Position numbers and translations under genes: made by a program. DNA of 13,135 nt, from assembly GCA_003244125.1 (NCBI GenBank), contig QHBL01000057.1:1-13135 (forward strand). Direction: 5' to 3'. Shown here one piece after another: positions 1 to 6,523 of the stretch. Positions within the stretch are counted from its first letter, which is position 1, and each line of letters begins with the position of its first letter. The DNA is from Chthoniobacterales bacterium. Lineage in GTDB: Bacteria; Verrucomicrobiota; Verrucomicrobiae; Chthoniobacterales; UBA10450. The notes under the pieces were generated by a model, which was not told the DNA's origin, made no database searches, and worked only from the letters and a program-made list of their open reading frames with translations.

Positions 1-1
1 A

Positions 2-73
2 AGCGGAGTCGAAGGATCCCGCGAAGATATCGTAGAGGTGACGCTACGGGATCCCTCGACTCGCTCAGGATGA
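2..73. repeat. REP/BIME-like imperfect palindrome at the left edge
   Basis: Two arms of about 20 bp form an imperfect inverted repeat: 2-21 and 47-65, which differ by one substitution and one extra base. Each contains GGATCCC/GGGATCC next to GTCGA/TCGAC. Inside, CGTAG (31-35) pairs with CTACG (44-48), so a second hairpin competes with the outer stem. The right end continues into CTCAGGATGACA (64-75). From memory, TGTCATCCTGAGC-type ends mark dispersed intergenic repeats in several soil phyla, but only this copy is seen in the window. It lies just 3' of topB and its transcript could fold as a terminator or mRNA-end stabiliser. It may continue beyond the window. Confidence 0.6.
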
Positions 74-92
74 CAGCGCGTTGTTGTCGCTG

Positions 93-2576
93 CTATGCTG
101 TGGCCGGTGCTTTGCGCTTGAACGCGCGAGTCGGCTTCGCCTTTTTCGCTTCGAACTCAAATCCCACCTTGCCGTCCTCGAGCTTCAGATAAGCGGAAAA
201 CGGCCGCCCTTTTTTCGAGATGAATCGCGGCAGCAGATCGGTCTTACCGGTCGCGATTAACTTCTGCACCTGCTCCTTCGGGATGTCGCGCTGAAGAATG
301 GTTTTGCCCATGCGGAAACTGCACGCCGGCGGCGAAGCGAGCGCATTTTCGCAGACATACGCGCGCTCAAGCTCATAGATCTGACCCTTCTGGCAAACCG
401 GACACAAACCCAGAGCTTTGTGCGTTTGCTTGTCGATCTTCTCCAGACTCGCCGCGCCGTTTTCCCCGAAATCGAACTGCGGTTTTTTGTCCTCCCCAAG
501 TTTCACCACCGCGTCGAAAGCGCGGCCCATTTTGCTGCGAAACCCTTTCAGCGGCCCGATACGCTCGCGCGTCAACAGCTCGGAGACTTCTTCCGGCGTG
601 AATTGCCGCGAAGCCATCGTCTTCCACATCAGCCAGTCGCAATTCTTGCAACGGAACGTTTTGTAATCTTCCTTGATCGGACCGCCCGCGCAGTTGGGAC
701 ATTTCACCTTCAGCGTGGCGTACTCGCCTTCGATGTGCTCGCCGCGAAAATTGCGCACCTTCTCCACGATGCGCTGGGTCAAGGCCCGGATGTCTCTCAT
801 GAACTCGTCACGGTCGAGCTTTCCCTGCGCCATTTGTTTGAGGCGAGCTTCCCATTCGCCGGTCAGCTCCGGTTTGCACAGCACGTCGGTCTGAAGATTG
901 CGCAGGAGCGTAATGAGCGACAGCCCTTTCGCCGTCACGATCAGCTCCTTCCCCTGCCGCTCGACATACCCGTCGAGGATGAGGCCTTCGATGATCTGCG
1001 CGCGCGTCGCCGGCGTGCCTAGCCCGCGCTCCCGCATCGCTTCGCGCAGCTCCTCGTCCTCGATCAGTTTGCCCGCGCCTTCCATCGCTGAAAGCAAAGT
1101 CGCTTCGGTCAATCGCGCGGGCGGTTTGGTCTCTTCCGCCTTGATGTCGATGTTCAAAACCTTCGCCGTTTCTCCCGGCGAAATCGGCACGACCGACTGC
1201 TCGTCTTCACCGGTCGCCTCGCGCCCGTAAACCGCCAACCACCCGGGATCGATGATAATCTTGCCTTCAGTCTTGAACGGTTCGCTTTCCACGCGCGTAA
1301 TCCGCGTCGTCACTTCGAACTGCGCCGGCGGATAAAAGATCGCGATCGTGCGCCGCGCTACCATGTCGAAAATCTTGCGCTCGAATTCATCCAGATGCGC
1401 GGCGGAGGCGCCGGTGGGAATGATGGCGTGGTGATCGCTTACCTTGGCGTTGTTGAAAACGCGTTTGCTCGGCTTCACCCAATCGTTCTGCAAGGCTTTA
1501 CGCGCATGCGCAGCGAGCGTCGCGTCCTCGAAACTGCCCATAACCTTGCGAACCTGCGCGAGATTATCCTCCGGCAAATAACGCGAATCGGTCCGCGGGT
1601 AAGTCAGCACTTTGTGTTTCTCGTACAGCGCCTGCGCCAATTGCAAGGTGCGCCGGGCGCTCAGGCTGAAACGGCCGTTCGCTTCCCGTTGCAGAGTCGT
1701 TAGATCGTAAAGCAGCGGCGACTGCTGCGTCGTCGCCTTTTTCTCTTCCGTGACTTCACCGGTTTTGCCCGCGCACTTGCCGCGAATCTCTTCCGCGCGC
1801 TCCTGCGTCCAAATCCGTTCCGCGCGCGCATCCTCATCGCCGTCCTTCCTGAAGTTTTCGTCGAACCATCGGCCGCGATAAGTGCCGGCGCTGACGCCGA
1901 AGTTGGCGTGCACTTCAAAATAGGGCCGAGCCTTGAAGGAGCGGATTTTCTCCTCACGCGCCGCCAGGATCGCCAGCGTCGGCGTTTGCACGCGACCCGC
2001 CGCGGTCTTTTGGAAACCGCCGGTGCGCGAATTAAACGAAGTGAGCGCGCGTGTGGCGTTGATGCCGACGAGCCAATCGCTCTCCGCGCGCGAAGTCGCC
2101 GCATTCCCCAGCGGCCGCAGCTCCTGTTCCGAACGCAAATGCGCAAAGCCGTTACGAATCGCTTCCGCCGTCATCGATTGCAGCCAGAGACGACGGGTCG
2201 GTTTCTTCGTGCCGGTGTAGCGCATGATGTTGCGAAAAATCAGCTCGCCTTCACGCCCCGCGTCGCAGGCGTTGATAATCTCGGTCACGTCCGGCCGTTT
2301 GATCAGGCGCGCGAGCAGATGGAGCCGGGATTTATTTTTCTCGATCGGGGCGAGATCGAAATGCTCCGGCAACACCGGCAGGTTCTCGAGGTTCCACTTC
2401 CCGCGTTTCACCTCCGCGCCCTCGGGCGGCACGATCTCGACCAGATGCCCCACCGCAGACGAAATGATGTAGCGCTCGTTCTCGTGGAAATCTTTGTCGT
2501 GCCGGAATTTGCCCAGAACGCGCGCGAGATCACGCGCCACGCTCGGCTTTTCCGCGATGATGAGGGCCTTGGACAT
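93..2576 (-). CDS. topB: DNA topoisomerase III-type (type IA) with C-terminal zinc/repeat domains
   Basis: Type IA topoisomerase of 827 aa, which cuts one DNA strand through a 5'-phosphotyrosine and passes the other strand. The start IIAEKPSVARDLA (residues 6-18) is the topo III form of the Toprim motif; topo I usually has VESPAKA. Toprim acidic motif DAGREGE is at 105-111. The active-site Tyr is Y326 in LTYPRTDSR. The catalytic core runs to about 610. Then come zinc-ribbon-like cysteine sets (C626/C629/C643/C646 and C725/C728/C742/C752) and two Toprim C-terminal repeats (about 677-705 and 785-809, both with GRxF). A basic tail closes the protein. It is longer than E. coli TopB (about 650 aa) because of these C-terminal modules. 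The ATG at 2576 is the natural start; no clear Shine-Dalgarno is seen. It lies 43 nt after dprA on the same strand, a neighbourhood usually held by topA. Confidence 0.95.
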   Translation of the reverse strand: MSKALIIAEKPSVARDLARVLGKFRHDKDFHENERYIISSAVGHLVEIVPPEGAEVKRGKWNLENLPVLPEHFDLAPIEKNKSRLHLLARLIKRPDVTEIINACDAGREGELIFRNIMRYTGTKKPTRRLWLQSMTAEAIRNGFAHLRSEQELRPLGNAATSRAESDWLVGINATRALTSFNSRTGGFQKTAAGRVQTPTLAILAAREEKIRSFKARPYFEVHANFGVSAGTYRGRWFDENFRKDGDEDARAERIWTQERAEEIRGKCAGKTGEVTEEKKATTQQSPLLYDLTTLQREANGRFSLSARRTLQLAQALYEKHKVLTYPRTDSRYLPEDNLAQVRKVMGSFEDATLAAHARKALQNDWVKPSKRVFNNAKVSDHHAIIPTGASAAHLDEFERKIFDMVARRTIAIFYPPAQFEVTTRITRVESEPFKTEGKIIIDPGWLAVYGREATGEDEQSVVPISPGETAKVLNIDIKAEETKPPARLTEATLLSAMEGAGKLIEDEELREAMRERGLGTPATRAQIIEGLILDGYVERQGKELIVTAKGLSLITLLRNLQTDVLCKPELTGEWEARLKQMAQGKLDRDEFMRDIRALTQRIVEKVRNFRGEHIEGEYATLKVKCPNCAGGPIKEDYKTFRCKNCDWLMWKTMASRQFTPEEVSELLTRERIGPLKGFRSKMGRAFDAVVKLGEDKKPQFDFGENGAASLEKIDKQTHKALGLCPVCQKGQIYELERAYVCENALASPPACSFRMGKTILQRDIPKEQVQKLIATGKTDLLPRFISKKGRPFSAYLKLEDGKVGFEFEAKKAKPTRAFKRKAPATA

Positions 2577-2619
2577 TTTTCGAGCGCCGGACTTTACACC
2601 GAAGCAGGTGGAGCGCGAA

Positions 2620-3717
2620 TCAGGCCAGTTTGACGAAATATTTTCCCGGTAACTGCTTCACCAGCCGCTTCAGCTCGAGGCGCAGCAGAGTCGAGGAAAC
2701 TATGCTGGTCGATAAATTGCAGCGCTCCGCAATGGCGTCGATCGCCGTCTCACTCGAATCAATCGCATCGTAAACGCTCCGCTCTGAGGTCGACAGTTCA
2801 GGCAGCGGCCGTGCCGCCGATGCAATCGGTTTCGCCTCCGGCAGCAGAATCTGGAGATCATCGAGAATATCGCTCGCGTCCATCACCAGCTTCGCGCCTT
2901 GCTGGATCAGCCGGTTCGAACCCATAGCGCTCGGCGCATTGATATGTCCGGGTACAGCATAAACGGAGCGCCCCTGCTCGATCGCCTGGCTCGCGGTAAT
3001 CAACGCGCCGCTGTTCAGCCCCGCTTCCACCACCAGAATTCCCTGACTCCAGCCGCTGATAATACGATTGCGCATCGGAAAGGTTTGGCGGTCCGGTTCG
3101 ATCTCCATCGAAAATTCGGACACGATGGCGCCATTGCCGTTGCGGATTTTATCGGCCAGCGCGGCGTTCTCCGGCGGATAAAGTTTTGCCAATCCTGAGC
3201 CGATCACCGCGATCGTTCGTCCTTTCGCCGCGAGCGCGCCGTGATGCGCCGCGGTATCGATCCCGCGCGCCAGGCCGCTCACCACCGTCAGTCCTGCGTA
3301 GGCTAATTGGTACGCCAGCTTCTTCGCCGATTCGCTCCCGTAATGCGTTGTCCGCCGCGCGCCGATGATGCCGATCGCGTGCTGATCGCGCTCGTTCAAT
3401 TCACCCCAGACATAAAGCACGATGGGCGGCGCATGAATTTCCCGCAGCGAACGCGGATATTCCGACGACTCCGCCGTGAGGACATGGGCGCCGAACTCCT
3501 GAATGCGTCGCAATTCCCCCGGGAGATCGACGCTCGATTCCCACTTAACGATTTCCTCGGCGACATCAGCTCCTATGCCTTCCACCCGTCGTAGCTGATC
3601 GCGCTTCGCCGCCAGCACATTCTCCGGCGACCCGAACACCTCGACCAATTTGCGAAGCCGCACCGGCCCGATGAGCCGCAGCATGTTCAGCGCGATGGAA
3701 GCTTCGGTGGAATTCAT
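2620..3717 (-). CDS. dprA: DNA-processing protein DprA (Smf)
   Basis: DprA binds incoming single-stranded DNA during natural transformation, protects it and loads RecA; it is cytoplasmic. The 365-aa product has the full family layout: an N-terminal helix-hairpin-helix region (about 12-58, ending VEGIGADVAEEIVKW), a Rossmann-like core with GIIGARRTTHYGS (about 116-128), SGLARGIDTAAHHG (147-160), SEFS (200-203), FPMRNRII (213-220), VVEAGLNSGALITA (229-242) and AVPG, and a C-terminal winged-helix domain (about 308-365). A GTG at 3720 would add one residue, but the ATG at 3717 is preferred. It overlaps the toxin stop as TGATG, so dprA translation is probably coupled to the upstream toxin gene. 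Core motifs look intact. DprA is widespread in non-competent bacteria too, so it alone does not prove transformability. Confidence 0.95.
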   Translation of the reverse strand: MNSTEASIALNMLRLIGPVRLRKLVEVFGSPENVLAAKRDQLRRVEGIGADVAEEIVKWESSVDLPGELRRIQEFGAHVLTAESSEYPRSLREIHAPPIVLYVWGELNERDQHAIGIIGARRTTHYGSESAKKLAYQLAYAGLTVVSGLARGIDTAAHHGALAAKGRTIAVIGSGLAKLYPPENAALADKIRNGNGAIVSEFSMEIEPDRQTFPMRNRIISGWSQGILVVEAGLNSGALITASQAIEQGRSVYAVPGHINAPSAMGSNRLIQQGAKLVMDASDILDDLQILLPEAKPIASAARPLPELSTSERSVYDAIDSSETAIDAIAERCNLSTSIVSSTLLRLELKRLVKQLPGKYFVKLA

Positions 3718-4127
3718 CACCCGTATCGCGCGACGAGAGTCTCAGGCTCGATAGCAAGGACCGGTGAATGACGATAGTCGCGGATATTGCGCGTGACGAT
3801 GAGTGGGGCGTCTTCAAAGATCGCGGCGGCAGCTTGAAGTGAATCTTCGAAGTCCGCGATTCGCAGCGTAAAGGCATGCAGCACCGCACGAGTGTCACTG
3901 CGGGCCACTGCTACAAAAACGAGCAACTCAGAAATGAACTTGCGAGCCACGGCGTCGGTCTCAGCGCGGCGCAGCAGGTAATAAACGTTCGCGACCGTAT
4001 GCCACGCCATGACGGCGCTGCCGGGGTGTTGCCGGCACCACTCGAGTGCTGCGTTGCTCGACGCGAAGAATGGCTGCCGATCAAGCGCTATGTCGAGCAA
4101 GACATCGGAGTCCACCAGCACCTTCAT
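3717..4127 (-). CDS. PIN-domain (VapC-like, PIN_3 type) toxin
   Basis: A 136-aa PIN-domain protein, the expected size for a VapC-type toxin. PIN toxins are Mg2+-dependent RNases, often cutting tRNA or rRNA. Visible motifs are MKVLVDSDVLLD at the N-terminus (acidic D6 and D8), a hydrophobic WHTVANVYYLLRR segment (42-54), DFEDSLQAAAA (92-102, second acidic cluster) and IVTRNIRDY (110-118), which together match the PIN_3 family. The middle acidic residue often found in 'xxxELxxVL' is an Asn here (N47), as in related NxYYxL members, so activity is likely but unproven. The ATG at 4127 overlaps the antitoxin stop as ATGA. An ATG at 4214 would add 29 residues not typical of PIN proteins and was rejected. 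The stop overlaps the dprA start. Confidence 0.85.
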   Translation of the reverse strand: MKVLVDSDVLLDIALDRQPFFASSNAALEWCRQHPGSAVMAWHTVANVYYLLRRAETDAVARKFISELLVFVAVARSDTRAVLHAFTLRIADFEDSLQAAAAIFEDAPLIVTRNIRDYRHSPVLAIEPETLVARYG

Positions 4128-4354
4128 CTGACCCGGTGAACGTATTTCCTCAACAGGTAATTCAGCCGCGGATCGTTGGGATCCTCCTTCGGAACCTTGA
4201 ACTTGCCGCGCCATTTCTCGCCGAATGACTGGCCGTCAAGCTGATTAAACTGTTGCTCAACCAGCGCGGAAAGAGAAGTCCCCTGCTTCTTAGCGAATGC
4301 TTTCGCCTTGGCAATGGCGTTACGGTCGACGGTCAGGGTAAGCTTATCCTTCAC
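4124..4354 (-). CDS. Ribbon-helix-helix antitoxin (DUF6364-like), VapB role
   Basis: A 76-aa protein with a GTG start at 4354. The N-terminal half looks like a ribbon-helix-helix fold: strand KLTLTVD (4-10), helix RNAIAKAKAFAKKQG (11-25), turn TS, and helix LSALVEQQFNQL (28-39). RHH antitoxins dimerise through the strand, bind operator DNA, and use a C-terminal tail to block the toxin. Here the tail (about 44-76, WRGKFKVPKEDPNDPRLNYL) is charged and probably extended. It ends in an ATGA overlap with the PIN gene, the standard antitoxin-first layout. A perfect dyad overlaps the start codon, which fits autorepression. The DUF6364 assignment is from memory of the N-terminal pattern; the antitoxin role rests mainly on context and fold. 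Confidence 0.8.
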   Translation of the reverse strand: MKDKLTLTVDRNAIAKAKAFAKKQGTSLSALVEQQFNQLDGQSFGEKWRGKFKVPKEDPNDPRLNYLLRKYVHRVR

Positions 4355-4387
4355 ACGTGCAGGCTACGACCGGCACGTGTCCCGGTC
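4353..4387. promoter_or_regulatory. Candidate operator with paired CACGTG sites at the antitoxin start
   Basis: ACACGTGC (4353-4360) and GCACGTGT (4373-4380) are perfect inverted copies separated by 12 bp. Each contains the palindrome CACGTG (4354-4359 and 4374-4379), spaced 20 bp apart, close to two helical turns. The proximal copy covers the GTG start of the antitoxin. An overlapping second dyad, GACCGG (4368-4373) and CCGGTC (4382-4387), shares the distal arm. The arrangement suits two RHH dimers on one DNA face; binding is inferred. Confidence 0.55.
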
Positions 4388-4395
4388 AAGCGACC

Positions 4396-4845
4396 CTAAA
4401 ACGGAATCTCGTCGTCGTCCGGCTCAGCGGGCGCTGCCGGCTTGGGCGGAGCGCTCGGTTTACTTGGCCGCGAACTGCTTTCTTCGACCTCGCCACCGCC
4501 TCCGCCGCCGCGCGGACTGCCCAGCATCTGCATGTTTTCGCCAATCACTTTGAGCCGGCTTCTCTTTTGTCCCGACTGTTTGTCGTCCCAGGTGTCGAGC
4601 TGAAGCCGGCCTTCAATGAAAATCGGCCGGCCCTTCTTTAAATACTCACCCGCGATTTCCGCCGTCCGCCCCCAAAACGTGACATCGACAAACGTGACCT
4701 CCTCGCGTTTTTCCCCGTTCTCCAGCGTGTATTGCCGGTTCACCGCGATGCCGATGTCCGCCACGGCGCTGCCTTTGGGAGTGTATCGCACCTCGGGATC
4801 GCGCGTCAGGTTCCCGAGTAAAATGACTTTGTTGAAACTGGCCAT
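4396..4845 (-). CDS. ssb: Single-stranded DNA-binding protein
   Basis: SSB coats ssDNA in replication, repair and recombination and recruits partners through its acidic tip. The 149-aa product has the OB-fold at about 1-108 ([51 protein letters not shown]), then a glycine run (113-118), a Ser/Pro/Ala-rich linker and the canonical C-terminal peptide DDDEIPF. The length is typical for bacterial SSB. The ATG at 4845 is only 18 nt after the rpsF stop, and a perfect hairpin fills that gap. The pair rpsF-ssb is a conserved order, but the usual rpsR does not follow; the antitoxin gene begins 41 nt downstream. Confidence 0.97.
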   Translation of the reverse strand: MASFNKVILLGNLTRDPEVRYTPKGSAVADIGIAVNRQYTLENGEKREEVTFVDVTFWGRTAEIAGEYLKKGRPIFIEGRLQLDTWDDKQSGQKRSRLKVIGENMQMLGSPRGGGGGGEVEESSSRPSKPSAPPKPAAPAEPDDDEIPF

Positions 4846-4846
4846 G

Positions 4847-4863
4847 CTTCGCTTGTAGCGAAG
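4847..4863 (-). promoter_or_regulatory. Hairpin filling the rpsF-ssb intergenic gap
   Basis: CTTCGCT (4847-4853) and AGCGAAG (4857-4863) form a perfect 7-bp inverted repeat with a 3-nt loop. It begins directly after the rpsF TAA and ends one base before the ssb ATG. No Shine-Dalgarno-like GGAG is present in the gap, and any ribosome-binding bases for ssb would lie inside the stem. It could regulate or couple ssb translation. There is no U-tract, so a terminator is unlikely. Confidence 0.5.
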
Positions 4864-5202
4864 TTATTTCTGGGCGGCGAGTTTTTTCGGCTCTTCAGCG
4901 CGGCCTTCGTTCTTCGGCTTAAGCCGCTGGTAATGCTGCCGGTAAACTTCCGTATCGAGCTTGAACTTGGACCGCAGCCGCGTGATCAGCTGGGGCTCCG
5001 CTTCGAAAACGAAGTTCACGAAATAGCCGCTGTCCAGCGACCCGGCCGCGTAGGAAAACTGCCGCCGATCCATCTTTTGCACCTGCTCGATTTTTGCGCC
5101 TTCCTTCTCGAACTCCGACTCGAGCCGCTCGACCACGTCTTTGACCGTGTCGTCGCGGCCCTGGGTGTTGAGAACGAGTAACGCTTCGTAACGATTCATC
5201 AT
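4864..5202 (-). CDS. rpsF: 30S ribosomal protein S6
   Basis: S6 is a component of the 30S platform, where it normally pairs with S18. The 112-aa product has the S6 ferredoxin-like pattern: MNRYEALLVLNTQ at the start, a helix around DVVERLESEFEKEGA, then VQKMDRRQFSYAAG and GYFVNFVFEAEPQLITRLRS, ending in a lysine-rich tail. The ATG at 5202 overlaps the pth stop as ATGA; a second in-frame ATG follows at 5199. Upstream AAGAAGAG may serve as a weak ribosome-binding site. rpsR, which encodes the S18 partner, is not in the window and must lie elsewhere. Length and motifs are normal. Confidence 0.95.
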   Translation of the reverse strand: MMNRYEALLVLNTQGRDDTVKDVVERLESEFEKEGAKIEQVQKMDRRQFSYAAGSLDSGYFVNFVFEAEPQLITRLRSKFKLDTEVYRQHYQRLKPKNEGRAEEPKKLAAQK

Positions 5203-5804
5203 GTCTCTTCTTTACCTTGGCTGGGGTCCCGGTTGAACCTGTTCATCGCGGAAACGACGCCGTTGTCAATCGCGCACTTCACCGCATCGGCCGCTCGCTC
5301 GATCATCGCCGTGACAAGTGGTTTTTCCTCTTCGAAAAATGGCGAGAGCACGTAATCAATCGAGCCATGCTCCGGCGCGGCGCCAATCCCCAGCCGCAGC
5401 CGGGGAATCTCTTCCGTGGCGAGGTTAACGATGACCGACTCCAGTCCGTTATGTCCACCCGGCCCGCCACTCTCGCGAATCCGTAAACGTCCCAGCGGAA
5501 GCGCGAGGTCATCGAGCACGATCAATATCTCGGCGGAAACGATCTTGTAAAAATCCGCGACCGCTGCGACCGGGTCTCCGCTGCGATTCATGAACGTCAT
5601 CGGTTTGAGCAAGATTGCGTCGCCCGATTTGCCAATGGCCGCGCCCCATTTCGCCTGGCGCTCAAAAGCTAACGACTCCCGCTGGCCAAACCGATCCAGC
5701 ACAGCGAAGCCGACATTGTGTCGCGTGCCGGCGTACTCCGCGCCGGGATTCCCGAGCCCGACGACGAGCCGAATACGCGAACCGTCCACCGCCTGCTGCG
5801 GCAA
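5199..5804 (-). CDS. pth: Peptidyl-tRNA hydrolase
   Basis: Pth releases tRNA from prematurely dropped peptidyl-tRNA; it is an essential cytoplasmic enzyme. The 201-aa protein carries VVGLGNPGAEYAGTRHNVG (14-32), with N19 and catalytic H29, then PMTFMNRSG with N73, LDDLALPLG with the D98 equivalent of E. coli D93, and GGPGGHNGL with N119. All key residues are present. The start is TTG at 5804. The frame is closed just upstream by the rplY stop, and the next option is GTG at 5789. The TTG keeps the usual short N-terminus before RLVVGLGNPG and has an AAGGAG 12 nt upstream inside the end of rplY. The rplY-pth order is common in bacteria. Confidence 0.95.
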   Translation of the reverse strand: MPQQAVDGSRIRLVVGLGNPGAEYAGTRHNVGFAVLDRFGQRESLAFERQAKWGAAIGKSGDAILLKPMTFMNRSGDPVAAVADFYKIVSAEILIVLDDLALPLGRLRIRESGGPGGHNGLESVIVNLATEEIPRLRLGIGAAPEHGSIDYVLSPFFEEEKPLVTAMIERAADAVKCAIDNGVVSAMNRFNRDPSQGKEET

Positions 5805-5807
5805 AGA

Positions 5808-6521
5808 TTACTTCTTCTCCTTCGCTGGAGCAGCCGCCGCCTTTGCTCCTCCGCCGGCAGGAGCCGCCGTCGCTTCGCCCTCTTCTTTTTTCTCCTTGAT
5901 GACTTCGGGACCGGCAGCCGTCGTTGCCGCAGTCGCCGCCGCGGGCTCTTCTTCCACCGTCGGCTCGAGGACAGAGAACACGGTCAAGTCAGCCTGCACC
6001 TTTGAGATCACACCTTCGGGAAGCTTGATATCGCGGACGTGAATGGAATCACTGACGTTGAGATTAGTCACATCAACGACAAACCGGTCCGGCAGATCGC
6101 GCGGCAAACATTCCACCGTCAGCTCACGCAAGCTCTGCTCCAGGAGACCTCCGAAATTCTTGACCCCGTTCGCCGTGCCCGTGGCGTCGATCGGAATGCC
6201 CGCCTCGATTTTCTCGTCCATCGACACCGCATGGAAATCGACGTGCAAAACATCGCCGCCCACAGGCGAATGTTGCACCTCCTGCACCATCGCCATGCGC
6301 GTGTTCCCCTCTCCGGCGATCTCGAGCTCGACGAGAATATTTTCACCCGAGGCGTGACTGAGCACCGCGCTAAGATCGCGGCGTGATAGCTGCAACGGCT
6401 CCGGTTTTTCCCGGCCGCCGTACACGACCGCCGGCACAATGCCACGCGCCTTGAGCTTGCGCGCGGCCGAGCGCCCGGTCGCCTCACGCCGTTCCACTGC
6501 CAATTTTACTTGCGTTGCCAT
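5808..6521 (-). CDS. rplY: 50S ribosomal protein L25, long (Ctc/TL5) form
   Basis: L25 binds 5S rRNA in the central protuberance. This is the long two-domain form, 237 aa. The N-terminal L25 domain covers about 1-95, with VKLAVERREATGRSAARKLK and GIVPAVVYGG. The C-terminal β-domain covers about 96-187, with DFHAVSMDEKIEAGIPI, GGLLEQSLRELTVECLPRDLP and VRDIKLPEGV. The last 50 residues are a low-complexity Ala/Glu/Lys tail. The ATG at 6521 follows the prs stop by 2 nt and has a good GAGGAA ribosome-binding site 8 nt upstream, inside the end of prs. The prs-rplY-pth order is well known, so the call is firm. E. coli L25 lacks the second domain. Confidence 0.96.
   Translation of the reverse strand: MATQVKLAVERREATGRSAARKLKARGIVPAVVYGGREKPEPLQLSRRDLSAVLSHASGENILVELEIAGEGNTRMAMVQEVQHSPVGGDVLHVDFHAVSMDEKIEAGIPIDATGTANGVKNFGGLLEQSLRELTVECLPRDLPDRFVVDVTNLNVSDSIHVRDIKLPEGVISKVQADLTVFSVLEPTVEEEPAAATAATTAAGPEVIKEKKEEGEATAAPAGGGAKAAAAPAKEKK
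5817..5822 (-). promoter_or_regulatory. Possible ribosome-binding site for pth (TTG start)
   Basis: AAGGAG on the minus strand, inside the final Lys/Glu codons of rplY, 12 nt before the TTG at 5804. The spacing is long and the bases also encode a natural Lys-Glu run, so it may be fortuitous. It supports the TTG rather than the GTG at 5789. Confidence 0.35.
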
Positions 6522-6523
6522 TG

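Noticed and set aside
74..92. CAGCG/CGCTG inverted repeat directly after the topB stop
   Set aside because: Only 5 bp with a 9-nt loop and no T run. Too weak to call a terminator independent of the adjacent palindrome.
420..1022. Plus-strand open frame of 200 codons opposite the C-terminal half of topB
   Set aside because: Antisense shadow of the zinc-ribbon and repeat region, with biased composition and no family resemblance.
1908..2633. Plus-strand open frame of 241 codons opposite topB
   Set aside because: It lies antisense to the conserved N-terminal half of topB, is Arg/His-rich, and has no recognisable motif. Long antisense frames are expected in GC-rich genes.
4128..4214. Longer start for the PIN toxin at 4214
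   Set aside because: The added residues overlap the antitoxin gene in another frame, whereas the ATG at 4127 gives the standard ATGA overlap and the normal PIN N-terminus.
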